Origin: Trichoderma breve
Lineage: Eukaryota > Ascomycota > Sordariomycetes > Hypocreales > Hypocreaceae
Reading direction: 5' to 3'
Assembly (NCBI RefSeq): GCF_028502605.1
Contig: NC_079233.1
Span: forward strand, 310,001 to 374,000
DNA length: 64,000 nt
Positions 1 through 11,491 of this stretch are shown here, piece after piece. Both the position numbers and the translations under genes were made by a program. Within the stretch, counting starts at the first letter, position 1. Each line of letters opens with the position of its first letter. The notes beneath the pieces are model-generated. The model ran no database searches. It had not been told where the DNA came from and saw nothing but the letters and a program-made list of their open reading frames with translations.

Positions 1-936
1 GATTTGACGATATAGACGATTCAAGTTCAAAGCCATCTGTGACATTTGCTTCGAGGCCTGAGGGCGGGGATATGTATACATGTACTTCTCGTCTGTTGGT
101 CCAACCTACCTATGCGGCTGAGTGTCTCATGAGAGACTTTCAACCAATACAGAAGCGCCACAACAAGGGCGGCTTGGTGATTAGGAAGTAAAATAAGTCA
201 CCTGGCCACATTGGATCACATATTGAACCAATTAAGAAGTGCAATTTATGAATGGAGATAAAACATATCCATTGCATCACCGAAATTCAAGATAGCGCGA
301 ATTTAATCCTGTATATGTAGCACATGTGTGACGACGAAGATAACAGTGCCTAAATTATATCGATGTATACGCAATGATCCATATCCATATTCTTTTTGGA
401 ACATTCGGTTCACCCTGTTATATTATTAACCTATTTTATATACAATGTATATTTCACCAAGTAATGGCACAGGGCATTTTGAGTGTAACGACGATTCGAT
501 ACTTGAGTTACCTAAAATCTTCCTTCACGGTCTAAAGTTCGTTTACGTCTTGGAATAAGTATTAAGGCGTTGTGTTGTTAGGTTTGGGATTAAATGTCAG
601 CCGACAGCTTTTGTACTTGGAAAGTATTTATACCGGTGAATGTGATTACAATAGTCATCAATCTCTTGATGACTATTCGCCGAGTAGAATGGGGAATCTA
701 TCTATGGCCGACTCCGCGGCCGACTCCAGCCTTGCGGCCTGATTCAGCCTAACGATCATGTCAGAGGCAGCCTGTGGGTTTTAGTCTCTCATACATGCCG
801 TTTCGCGCATCTTACGACCCCGCAGAGATTGATACCGTCTGAAAACACTTGACAGTAGAGCACGAGAGCCGTGTGGTCCAGGTTACAACTACATGTCAAC
901 TATAATCCAGTATTCATATTACTTGGATTTGTCGCC
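1..936. other. Intergenic / 5' flank, no gene seen
   Basis: No convincing coding region is visible. The stretch is AT-rich up to about 600 and holds the upstream region of the NLR-like gene. A perfect 12-bp inverted repeat (650-661 and 666-677, 4-nt loop) and a short GC-rich direct repeat around 707-726 are the only structured elements I noticed. Confidence 0.6.
650..677. repeat. 12-bp perfect inverted repeat, 4-nt loop
   Basis: AATAGTCATCAA at 650-661 is followed by a 4-nt spacer and its exact reverse complement at 666-677. It lies 260 bp upstream of the NLR start codon. It could be a hairpin or a dyad protein-binding site; no function can be assigned. Confidence 0.6.
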
Positions 937-3900
937 ATGCCCCCTCCGGCGCGTCAAGAATTCCAAATCGGATGGATTTGTGCCTTGCCAATTGAGGTTG
1001 CTGCAGCTAAAGAGATGCTAGATGAGAATTTTGGGATATTAGATGAACAAGAGAGCAATGATACAAATTCATATACCCTGGGACGGATTGGAAAACATTA
1101 CGTTGCAATAGCTGGCCTCGGACAATATGGAACAACTTCAGCAACAACAGTGGCAATCAATATGATGCGAACATTTTCCGAATCGTTACGAATTGGACTG
1201 ATGGTGGGTATTGCAGCGGGCATTCCGTCTCTAAGACATGATATTCGGCTCGGTGATATCATAGTCAGCTATCCAGATGGCACTTGCGGCGGCGTAATTC
1301 AGTACGATATGGGGAAAATGGTGAACGGAAAACTCACCCAAACAGGCTCCCTGAAGAGTCCGCCGCGTTCGCTGCTCACTGCACTCACAAACCTACAAGC
1401 AACTGCTTTGACTGATGATCCAAAATATCCGATATACATTGAGAAAGCAATTTCAAGAAATAAACGCACGCGAAAAAGCTTTGCTCGGCCTGATATCTCT
1501 ACCGATCGACTATTCAAGATACATCATGAGCATCCTGAGACTGCGCGAACTTGTGAGGGATGTTTAAAGGATTGGGAAGAAGACAGAAATCCACGTGGAG
1601 AAATTGATCCACAGATACACTACGGCATTATTGCATCTGGAAACATGGTTATAAAACACGGAGAAACAAGAGAACGGCTGCGCCAGGAAACTGAAGCTCT
1701 CTGCTTTGAGATGGAAGCAGCTGGCTTAATGATGGACTTTCCATGTATTGTTGTCCGTGGGATCTGTGATTATGCCGACTCGCATAAAAATAATGAGTGG
1801 CAAGGGTACGCAGCATTGGCCGCGGCATCATATGCGAAAGAATTGCTGAGCTACGTTCCTGCTGGGCATGTGTCTCAAGAGAGGCTAGTGATAGAAATGT
1901 ATCGTAAGTAAAAATTGTATGTTGATCATTATGAGCGCAACAAAAACGCATTGACACTCTACATAGATCAGATATCTAATGCCACTGAGAAACTCCAGGG
2001 AGCGGTCCAACAAATAGAAAGTCATCATGGTGAGATCGTTGTAAGAGATCTCACTAAGGAACAGCAGGAATGCCACCAAGCATTCAAAACTTCCACTTAT
2101 GAGCAATATAAAAATATCAACCCAAATCGGGTAGAAGGAACGTGCCGTTGGGTCCTTGAGAATTCTCATTACCGTCATTGGCGTCAAAGCAGCCATAATG
2201 ATCTGTTATGGATATCCGCTGACCCGGGATGTGGAAAATCGGTTCTAGCCAAATCCCTCGTTGATGGTGGTTTAGATACATCCGATTCAGTCTCGATTTG
2301 CTACTTTTTCTTCAAAGACAATGATGATCAAAACAGTTTCACAACTGCGCTATGCGCTATACTCCACCAGTTATTCGGTATGCAGCCAGAATTGTTGCGA
2401 CATGCCCTGCCAGCATGGAGAAAAAATGGCAAAAAGATTCAGCAAGAGGCCGATACTCTCTGGCGCATTTTCGAGGCCGCAGTCTCGGATGACACGTTTT
2501 CCAGGACAATCTGCGTTCTTGATGCTCTGGACGAATGTCGGCCAAGTGATCAGGCGAAGCTAATCAAACTGCTCACAGACTTCTACACCCAGAGTCAATC
2601 ACTAGCCCGACCAAATTGGGCAAAGTTCCTGGTTACTAGCCGTCCATACTTAGAAATACAGGAAGGTTTCCATTCAGCCACGAAATCATTTCCCCGGATC
2701 CATATTCGCGGAGAGGAGGAGAATGAACAAATTAATGAAGAAATCAATCTCATCGTTAAGTTACGAGTAAAGGAACTCGGTCAAATCGAAGGGCTGGAGA
2801 CGCAAACGCTTCTACGAATAGAGAAACAACTTCTCCAAATGGAACATCGAACTTACCTCTGGTTACAATTGGCCATGGATGATATTCGCATCATGCTGCG
2901 AGATAGCCTTCGTCCGGAAGAAGAAATGATTCAACTAATTCCCAGCTCCGTTGACGCCGCATACGAGAAGATTTTAAGCCGCGCCCCGCCAGCCAGACAA
3001 GTAGAGGTCAAAATGATCCTACAGATTATTGTTGGTGCGAGGCGTCCGCTGAAGATTGAGGAAATGGCGGTAGCATTGGGGGTTGGCTTAAAATTAGCCA
3101 GCTCGGCCGATTTACGATCCGCAGCCACATCTGGGCTGAAAGCGGAGGGCTTGGCTGAGAAGATTCGTCATTTATGTGGACTTTTCGTGTTTATTGACAA
3201 GTCGAAGAGGATTTTTTTGATACATCAGACGGCAAGAGAATTTTTGATCAACATCTCAACAAATGATGAGAGAATTCCGGCCACACCAAGTCTTCAATTT
3301 AAAGAAGTGGTTTCAGATCGAGTCAGAAAATGGTATCATATAAATCTAGCTGAGGCAAATCTCCTCCTTTTCAAGGTTTGTCTGGCGTATCTAAGCGCAG
3401 TGGGACTTAACAAAGACAGACGGCCAGTGTTTCGCAAAAACAATAATGGACATTTGGAAGAGGATGAACACGAAGTGCTCCGGTATTTTTCTCAGTTATT
3501 ATTCCGGGATTATTCTTCGAATGAATGGGGAAATCATGCAGTTGCAAGTTCCTCAGGTCCGCCAAAAGATCTATTGGACCTGGCCATTGAGCTTAATTTT
3601 GCGCCCAGTGTACGAGACTTGTGGTTAATACAGGCCGCTGAAAATGGTCAAAAGCATATAATCAAGATGCTACTCGATAACGGCGCTGACGTCAATGCTC
3701 GAGGTCCAGACGACCAGGCGCCTCTATGGTGGGCGGCCTGGGGAGGGCAAAAGGAAATTGCCCTATTGCTACTTGATAATGGTGCCAATATCGAAATTGT
3801 GGACTTTTGGGGACAGACGCCGCTTTGGATTGCCGCCGAGATGGGACAAGCAAACCTGGTAGAGCTTCTTGTTACAAAGGGTGCTGATATTAATACTACT

Positions 3901-4554
3901 GGTGGGTTTGAAGGCAGGACAGTAGTCCAGGAGGCTGTTTCTTCCAATGAAGAATCTATGGTGAAACTGCTTATTGAGTTGGGCGCTGATATTAATGCAA
4001 CGGCTGGGGGAAGTCGTATGACGGCGCTCCAAGAGGCTGTCATTCTGAATCTGGAACCCATGGTGAAGCTGTTAATCGAGTTGGGTGCTGACGTTGATGC
4101 TAAGGGTAGCAAATGGGTGACACCGCTCTCACAGGCTGTTGGAATCGGGCGAGAAAATATGGTCAAGCTGCTAGTTGAATTGGGCGCTGATATCGAGGCC
4201 AAAAATGGTGAATGGGGGTTGACACCACTCTCACTGGCCGCTTATACCAACCAGGGAGGGATGGTGAAGCTGCTCATCGAATTACGTGCTGATATTGAGT
4301 CTAAAGATGAACGATATGGCGTGCCACCTCTCTGGTGGGCAGTTTTGGCGTGCCACGAGGACATTGTCAGGTTACTGGTGAAGATGGGTGCTGATATCAA
4401 GTTCAGAAATAAACGCGGCAGGACAATACTCTCATGGGCCGCTCGCCGCGGTGGGCGAAGAAAAGGCCGTGGTGGGCGAGAAAGAATGGTGAAGCTGCTG
4501 GTCGAGCTAGGCTGTACATATGGTCGAAAACGACGACCACTAAGATATTCCTGA
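937..4554 (+). CDS. NLR-like STAND protein: nucleoside phosphorylase - NACHT - ankyrin repeats
   Basis: Two exons, 937-1903 and 1967-4554, give 1184 aa. The 63-nt intron has a GTAAGT donor, a TTGAC branch site and an ACATAG acceptor. Its length is a multiple of three but it holds an in-frame TAA, so without splicing the gene looks like two reading frames. The ATG at 937 has a good context (GTCGCCATGC) and starts MPPPARQEFQIGW, a usual start for this family. Residues 1-320 are a PNP_UDP-type nucleoside phosphorylase domain (CFEMEAAG substrate-binding and RGICDYAD catalytic segments). A NACHT NTPase follows, with Walker A DPGCGKS (about 408-414) and Walker B CVLDALDE (about 505). About nine ankyrin repeats run from about residue 874 to the end. 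Such proteins act in fungal nonself recognition and programmed cell death; the PNP domain is the presumed effector, the ankyrins the sensor. The last repeat is interrupted by a basic Gly/Arg insertion and stops early. Confidence 0.9.
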
Positions 4555-4915
4555 GCTCTGTAGAAAATTGTAATAACTTATTGGGAGGCTTCGATTTGAA
4601 CTATTTGAGATATGGCATTTGTCATTTGTATCCTTCAACAGCCTTCTTATACCTAGTCTGAGTCTTGACTGGCAAAAAGATAAAGTAGACGAAAAGGTTA
4701 GTCAGCAAGTATGATTCTTTGAAGTGGGGCTTCTGATTGCTATCGATAACAACTTTTTCCCAATTTTTTTCTTTTATCGTCGCCCAAGACCCACCAGCTT
4801 TTTGCGCAGTATCAATCGGTCCATCTCGTCGCAACAATCCAGCGAGACAATTGATCCTGGATTACCAATTGAGACCAGATCGATTCGACTTTCTCATTCC
4901 ATCCAATTCTTCAAA
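4555..4915. other. Intergenic and 5' leader of the helicase gene
   Basis: A spacer of 361 bp between the NLR stop and the helicase ATG. It includes a pyrimidine-rich stretch near 4750-4790, which probably belongs to the helicase promoter or leader. I found no ankyrin remnant downstream of the NLR stop. Confidence 0.5.
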
Positions 4916-6879
4916 ATGGCCGCCACCAAGCACCTCCGCGCTGAGGCTGACGACAGCGTGGCCGAGAACCGCCCAGTCAAGAAGTCCAAGGTGGCCGACG
5001 CTGGTGACGATGCCGAAAAGGCGCGTCTGAAGAAGGAGAAGAAGGAGAAGAAGAAGGAGAAGAAAGAAAAGAAGAGAAAGTCTGCTGATGACGAGGACAC
5101 GGTTGAGGCTCCCGTAGAGGAGAGCGCCGACGGAGAAAGCAAGAAAGAAAAGAAGAAGTCAAAGAAGGACAAGAAGGAAAAGAAGGAGAAAAAGTCCAAA
5201 AAGTCACAGGACGAAGATGACAGCGCTCAACAGACTACCGAGGAACAGCCCGAGAGCATGGACGTCGACCAAGACGAGAAGCCCGCCGAAGAGAAGAAAA
5301 AGTCCAAGAAGGAGCGCAAGACCAAGGACACCAACGACAATGCCTCCGAAGAAGCCTCCAATGGTCGCGACTACGTCCAGACCATGAGCCTGTCCAACGT
5401 CCCGCAATCCGAAATCGACGAATACTTGTCCAAGAACGAGATTGTCATCACTGACACCCGAAACACCACGGGCAAGCTCCGACCCGTCACCGAGTTCCAC
5501 CACTTGCCCTCTACCAACTTGCTGGAGAAGAAGCCGTCGCCCTTTGCCAGCTACAAGGCCCCTACTCCCATTCAGGCTGCTTCATGGCCATCTACCCTTT
5601 CAGGGCGCGATGTCGTCGGTGTCGCTGAGACGGGCTCCGGCAAGACCATGGCTTTCGCTCTCCCCTGTGTTGAGGCCATTTCCCTCATTAACAAGAAGGG
5701 CGTCAAGGCCGTTGTTGTTTCACCCACCAGAGAGCTGGCCATGCAGACTCACGAGCAATTGGCTCGTCTGGCTGCTCTTCTCAGACTCAAGTGCGTCTGT
5801 CTCTATGGCGGTGCTTCCAAGGATGACCAACGTGCGCTCCTTAACAAGGGTGCTGACATTATCGTCGCCACTCCTGGTCGTTTGAAGGACTTCATGTCCG
5901 ATGAGACTGTTGACCTCAGCGGCTGCAAATTTGCCGTCTTGGACGAGGCCGATCGTATGCTGGACAAGGGTTTTGAAGAGGATATCAAGATGATTCTTGG
6001 CGCCTGCCCTCCCCGAGAGGAGCGACAGACGCTCATGTTTACTGCCACATGGCCCATTTCCGTTCAGAGCCTGGCGTCCACCTTCATGGTTGACCCTGTC
6101 AAGATCACCATTGGATCGCGCGGTAAGGAGACTGAGAACGGCTCAGTCGAGCTCCAAGCCAACACCCGCATCACGCAAAAAGTCGAAGTCATGGATGGCA
6201 AGGACAAGGAATTCCGACTTTTGCAAATCATCAAGCAGCACCAGCAGGGCAAGCAAAAGGATGACCGTATCTTGGTCTTCTGCCTGTACAAGAAGGAGGC
6301 AACTCGCGTCGAGGGGTTCCTCAGCCGCAAGGGTGTTCGCGTTGGCGGCATTCACGGAGACTTGAAGCAGGAGCAGCGAACGAGGAGTTTGGAGGCTTTC
6401 AAGACTGGCAAGACACCAGTCTTGGTCGCTACCGATGTGGCTGCTCGAGGATTGGATATCCCCGAGGTCAAGCTGGTCATCAACGTTACTGTAAGTTGAC
6501 TTTGAACTATGGACCTGTTGAGGCTTTGTCTAACTTGGTTTCTCTTTTAGTTCCCTCTAACGATTGAGGATTACGTTCACCGTATTGGACGTACAGGCAG
6601 AGCCGGCAAGACTGGTGAGGCCATCACCATGTTTACTGTTCAGGACAAGGCGCACTCTGGATCGTAAGTAGTTTCAAACCACTCTCACAATCACGTAAAA
6701 GAACGAAACTAATGTGTGCAAACAGTCTCATCAACATCCTCAAGGGTGCTAACCAGCCTGTTCCGGATGAGCTGATGAAGTTTGGCACCGTCGTCAAGAA
6801 GAAGACACACGACATGTACGGCGGCTTCTTCAAGGACGTCGATCCGAACCAAAAGGCAACAAAGATTACTTTCGATTAA
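4916..6879 (+). CDS. DBP3: DEAD-box ATP-dependent RNA helicase, Dbp3 type
   Basis: Three exons, 4916-6490, 6551-6663 and 6726-6879, give 613 aa; introns of 60 and 62 nt both have GTAAGT donors. The start is the ATG at 4916 (context CAAAATGG). The first 170 or so residues are extremely Lys/Glu-rich (KKEKKEKKK runs), a nucleolar tail typical of Dbp3. The helicase core shows motif I AETGSGKT, Ia PTRELAMQ, Ib TPGRL, II DEAD, III in the variant form [18 protein letters not shown] and [12 protein letters not shown]. Dbp3 family proteins act in 60S ribosomal subunit assembly and early pre-rRNA processing in the nucleolus. It converges on RFT1, with only 89 bp between the two stop codons. This is a conserved housekeeping gene; the assignment to Dbp3 rather than another nucleolar helicase rests on the TATWP motif and the basic tail. 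Confidence 0.9.
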
Positions 6880-6968
6880 TAGAAAAAGCATGGGTATGTT
6901 TGCACGGGAAAATGGGTTTCTTTTACTCTCTTGTTTCTTTTCTTTTTTTTGTCTTACTTTGTTACTAC

Positions 6969-8792
6969 TCACTCGCGTTTGCTTGCTTTGCGGCCTCGGA
7001 TAGACTGGAAGCATTCGAGAAGAAACTTGCGCTCTAGAAATACACTACAGCACCATGTTAGACGACTGTGTATCTGGAAGAGAAGAAACGGCAAAGCATG
7101 TAGAGATGCATTCACGTACATTAGAAGTAGTAATGGAATGGCAGAGCCAGCAATCTTGATTAATGTTGCGATTGGTCGTGCCTCGCCGTCGTCTTGAACG
7201 TTTAGGAACCGTAAAAGTCCCAATGTTGACAGAGAAGCGACGATTGTAGTTGCCGGGAATAGCGATGCAGGTGCAAATTCGATGCCGTGAGATTTGAAGA
7301 AGCCGGCAATAAAGGCGCCACTCCAGATGATTCGACACAGCATGTTGATGCTGTTGGCATAGACGAGGCCTTGAGCGCCGAGCTGAAAGACACTCATAAG
7401 AAGGAAAGCAGATGCTGCAAAGACGCCTGAGAAGATGCCCATCCAAAACGACTGGCGATGAACTTGAGCCTCGGTGGCGACAGAAGCAACAAAAGCCTCG
7501 GTGATTCCGTTGAGTCCCATGAATGGAATGTAGAAGCAATACGTTCCCAAAACTTGGCCAGCTCCTGAGCCAGCCCAACGGCTGCCTACCACGATGGAGA
7601 GAAGCGCGGGGGCTGCAAAAGGTCCAATGCTGACAATGATAGAAGACAAGAGAATATATAGACGCAGGATGATATGTAAATTGCGCTTCGCCTCCTTGAC
7701 TGATGAAGATGGCTGCGACGAGGCCTCTCCGCTGTTGGATGAAGACGGCGAGGATAAGAGGCGGGAAAAGTAACTGCGGCTGCTCTCCTCGACGGGCTGG
7801 AAGAGCAAGCGGGCGAGAAGACTGCCGTAGTTATTCGCCAAGGCATACACACCCTGCACCTCGGGAGTCGAGAAGAGTGAAATAAGAAAGGTGTCGCCTT
7901 GGGTAAGGAGATGCTTCACAAAGCTTTGGGCCATCATACTTCCCGCAAGGCTGACAGTGGGCTTGTAAAAGTAGGATAGCACAAAGACAACGCTTTTGGT
8001 AGAATTGAGTCGCTTGGGGGAAAGTGAGAACCCAGTGCTGGTCGCAAGGCGGTATCCGGAGGCAAAGTAGACCAAGAGAAGAGAGGCGCCATATGACAGC
8101 TGGCCAAGCGCAAAAGGGAGCACACCGATATCCAAGCCCTTTCGAGAGGCCCCAACGGCAGAACCAAAAACAACGATGCATCGAAGAAAAGTTGCGATAG
8201 ATTCAGCTATCGCGCGAGTGCCGAATTGCAGACGCGTTTGCATCAAGACGAAGCACGGCTCGGACAGGAGCTCAACCATAGCGGCGATGCCATAGAGCCA
8301 AAGCGACTCAACCAACCAGGGCGTCTGGAGAGTCGTCGCGGAAGCAGACGCGAGATACATCCATCCCAAGGTCACGCTGACGATGCTGCCCAGCCCAACG
8401 GCGAGATACCCCAGATTCACCACCGCCTGTCCTTCCCTCCGTGCAACAGCAGCATCGTCTGCTTGAGCGCCATCCTCGGTGTTTGCTGCTCCCGCGATGC
8501 CCTGACGTTGGATGGCCACTCGCAGGCTCTCGCGGGCGAAGAAGAGAATGGAGAGGTAGTAGACTTCGAGCTGTGTGGAAAGAGCTAGTAGAGGGGCGGT
8601 GAGGAAGCGCAGGAGGAGCTGGTTAGCGATGAAGGTGACGAGGCGAGAGGCGACTTGGAGGATGATGAGCAGGGAGGCGCCTTTGACGACGGAGGGATTG
8701 CTGGAGTGGGAGCTTTTAGGAGGTGGAGATGGATTTGATGTGCTGGAGATGGATTTGGGGGGCTGCGGATTGGCGTCTTTGGGAGGCGACAT
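6969..8792 (-). CDS. RFT1: Oligosaccharide translocation protein RFT1
   Basis: A single open frame of 607 aa from the ATG at 8792; an in-frame ATG at 8846 would add 18 residues. I prefer 8792 because MSPPKDANPQ starts the disordered tail directly. After about 50 Pro/Ser-rich residues come some 12-14 hydrophobic segments, beginning with GASLLIILQVASR and a conserved LLRFLTAPLLALSTQLE stretch, with QGDTFLISLFS in the middle; these are recognisable RFT1 (Rft-1 superfamily) blocks. The family acts in the ER membrane in N-glycosylation and is linked to flipping of Man5GlcNAc2-PP-dolichol, though direct flippase activity is disputed. The last 40 residues (RLTWCCSVFLERK onward) look less conserved, so a 3' intron or alternative end is possible. 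It is tail-to-tail with the helicase. Confidence 0.85.
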   Translation of the reverse strand: MSPPKDANPQPPKSISSTSNPSPPPKSSHSSNPSVVKGASLLIILQVASRLVTFIANQLLLRFLTAPLLALSTQLEVYYLSILFFARESLRVAIQRQGIAGAANTEDGAQADDAAVARREGQAVVNLGYLAVGLGSIVSVTLGWMYLASASATTLQTPWLVESLWLYGIAAMVELLSEPCFVLMQTRLQFGTRAIAESIATFLRCIVVFGSAVGASRKGLDIGVLPFALGQLSYGASLLLVYFASGYRLATSTGFSLSPKRLNSTKSVVFVLSYFYKPTVSLAGSMMAQSFVKHLLTQGDTFLISLFSTPEVQGVYALANNYGSLLARLLFQPVEESSRSYFSRLLSSPSSSNSGEASSQPSSSVKEAKRNLHIILRLYILLSSIIVSIGPFAAPALLSIVVGSRWAGSGAGQVLGTYCFYIPFMGLNGITEAFVASVATEAQVHRQSFWMGIFSGVFAASAFLLMSVFQLGAQGLVYANSINMLCRIIWSGAFIAGFFKSHGIEFAPASLFPATTIVASLSTLGLLRFLNVQDDGEARPIATLIKIAGSAIPLLLLMYVNASLHALPFLLFQIHSRLTWCCSVFLERKFLLECFQSIRGRKASKRE

Positions 8793-9908
8793 TATGAGAG
8801 TGAGCGAGCGTGGTGATCTGGGGATATTGAATGAAACATCATACATGGCAGAGGTTTGGATGGAGTTGAGGTTGAGCTGGCCAAAAGCCGGAGTTCAGCG
8901 AAGTCAGTGGTGGGGTTTGGTGGGTTTAGCGGGCAAGGCCACTGAAGCCAGCTATAAGCATCGTAAACCGCAGTCAGAATTGCGGCCCATGCTTCTTGAC
9001 AGACAGAGTCACGGCGCAACAGAAGATGAGGGAACTGAATCAATTCCGTGCTCCAATCAGACATGGCTTTGAATAGAAATGTTAAATCTGAGAAAGAGGG
9101 AAAAAAAGTAAAAAGAGAATTGGCAAAGGATATGGCCTGGCAGATGAGAGTTGCTATAAGCGCGCCCGAGTCACGAAGAGTGCCGGGTAATACTGGAATG
9201 CAGCCCGACCAAGAATGTTATATTTAATGTGATATCAGGAAACGAGGCACTGCTCCCAGGGCACCGTAATGTGACGAGATTGTGAAGTTGTTTCATGAAG
9301 AAAAGTATAGATCCGAGTCGAAGAAAGCTAAAGCAGTATTGGCGAGTTAGGTGTGCGACTTACATCTACTAATTGGACATGTATTCTAATTATCTGCCAA
9401 TCCTTTGTGAGGAGAGGCGTAGGGATGGTGATGGCCAGATGGTCAAATAGGCTACAAGAGGATCGTTCATTCATAATATACCAATAGCAGGCGTCTCTTG
9501 AACTTAGAAATATGCGCCGTTATCTGTTGTATGTCCAAGGCAATTAATTTGTAGGCACCTGCCCTTGATTGGTTGACGGAGTCGATTTGTAAACTTCTGC
9601 TTTCAGTATCCTAGAAGGGTAATAGCCAGTCATCACAGACCAAAGGATGTTTGTAATTGGCTAGAAAAATAATTCTACCCATTTGTTACTGAGGATAAAA
9701 GGGTAGGAATGTTGCTCTAGCTCCCGCTTGAATAGCTTGAAGCTTCGGCACCATTGAAGCTGAATGGATTCTATCTCCCATATTGGAACCTGCATCTGGC
9801 ATTAGTTATTACTCATTGTCTATTGTAAGTCAATTCTGTCTCTATTGGATTTAACCAAGCTTTTAAAATACCACCAAGCCTCTTACCGTACATTTCAGAC
9901 CAGGTATC
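8793..9908. other. Divergent intergenic region
   Basis: About 1.1 kb between the divergent RFT1 and NAD-epimerase genes, so it must hold both promoters. No gene supported. Confidence 0.5.
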
Positions 9909-11491
9909 ATGCACAACATCCTCCTCACTGGTGCCTCTGGCTACCTTGGCGGCAGCATCTTAGCCCAATTACACAACCCCAGCAGTGGTATAGAGCTGCC
10001 AGCCCATAACAAGATCTATGAACTCGTCCGTAGCGACGCTCAAGCCCAGGCCGTCCGGGAATATGGAGCTGAACCGGCGTCGTTTGACCCAGGAGATGAA
10101 GCCGCTATTGAGAGTTTCATTTAGACTGCCAAGTGTCAGTAGTAGTTTGGCTCATTGACGTAGTGAGCGTCGAGAGACAGACGTTCTTCATCCGTGCGCT
10201 GGCCAGATTGCGGCAACAGACCGGCAAGGAGGTTCATTTCTTGCAGGTAGGCAGTAATTTCTAGCTTACGTCTGCTCTCTTCTTATCATCTGAAAAGAGG
10301 GAAGCGGGCGGGGGATCAACTGGCCTATGCGGCTACTAACATGGGGTCTAATTGTTTCCCACGAAGAGTCTTCGTTTTTTCCCTAGTCATCTTCCTGTGA
10401 CGTTTACTGACATCTATCTGCAGACATCAGGGGCAAAGATATTCTCGGATTTAGCGGGAGCTCCAACAGATAAGCCACTGCTAGATACAGATCACAAGCT
10501 GTATGAAATCCAGACTGAGCAGCAGACTCGGGCTCCATTCCCGGCATTTCAAAAGGTTGGACATCTAACAGCCCCTGACTCGAATCTCCACTTGGAGATA
10601 CGTCACATAATGAACATGAACCTAATTGTGTATCACAGGCCGTTAGCACGAACAATACTGTGATCAGCCTTGCGGAGGAGCTTGGTGTAAAGAGCTACAT
10701 CATTGCACCATGCATTGTGTGTGAGTTTCTATCTGCCTTTGGAGACATGTGGTTGCCATGGCTGTACGACATGCCCGTATTTAAGTTCTGAGCGCTGACA
10801 ATCATGCAAGATGGCGAGGGGTTGGGGTTTGGCAACAAGATTTCCGCACAGACTGTGGCTATTGTCAGGGCAGCCAAGGAGGCAAAGCGTGTCTATCGAG
10901 TAGACAATAACTCTCCGGTATGTCAACTCTCAGGCTTCGTAACCGGGGAGGGAGAACCAATGCTGATCGTAACTAGACTTGGCCTGTATGCCACATTAGA
11001 GATAACACTGACCTCTACATTCGACTGCTCGCCGCCATCCTTTCTGGGAATGATAATATCGGGCATGGAAGACAAGGTTATTACCTACCTTCGCCAGGCA
11101 GTGTGGCATGGGACGACCTCTATGCCCGTATGGCGGTAGCACTGGCGAAGAAAGGCATTATAGAAGACGAGCAGGTCAAGTTAGCAGATGACGAGGCCCT
11201 TGAGGTGATGAGCCGCGGTCTAAGCTGTCCCAAAGCCTATGTGCGCGTGCAATTGGCTGGCAAGTGAGTATCATCCTCTCTCGTTATGCTATAGAGGAAG
11301 CATACATACCCAGCGGCCTGTTACTGTAACGATAAAAGAACTGATTTGCTGACATCAATCGCCAAACCGCTAGATGCACACTTACACCGAAGCACGGCAC
11401 AGAAGCTCTAGGATGGGCACCGAAGTTTGCGCCGGAACATATCCTAGAGACTGCAGAAACCGAGGTTGAGCTTATCTTGAAGCACATTTGA
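9909..11491 (+). pseudogene. NAD(P)-dependent epimerase-like gene with a one-base frameshift
   Basis: Six exons can be traced: 9909-10246, 10424-10555, 10639-10720, 10811-10917, 10977-11263 and 11374-11491. All intron boundaries from exon 1 onward keep phase. The product opens MHNILLTGASGYLGGS, a Rossmann GxxGxxG NAD-binding fold, and continues with family-like blocks such as TSGAKIFSDLAGAPTD, YGEGLGFGNKIS, SPGSVAWDDLYARM and the end EVELILKHI. Exon 1 is broken: after DEAAIESFI the frame hits TAG at 10122. Moving back one base at about 10121 restores LDCQVSVVVWLIDVVS and an open frame to the exon end. The break thus looks like loss of one T from a short T run. No intron fits there. Either this is a recent pseudogene or a sequence error; the intact splice sites and frame elsewhere favour a very recent lesion or an error. 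Confidence 0.75.

Noticed and set aside
871..936. GTG start for the left NLR, 22 codons upstream of the ATG
   Set aside because: GTG is not a normal start in fungal nuclear genes, and the ATG at 937 has a good context and the family N-terminus.
3619..4554. Regularly spaced repeats as a CRISPR-like array
   Set aside because: The roughly 100-bp period is the in-frame ankyrin repeat coding sequence.
4894..5503. Long antisense open frames over the helicase N-terminus
   Set aside because: They are shadows of the Lys/Glu-rich repeats (Phe/Ser-rich antisense translation).
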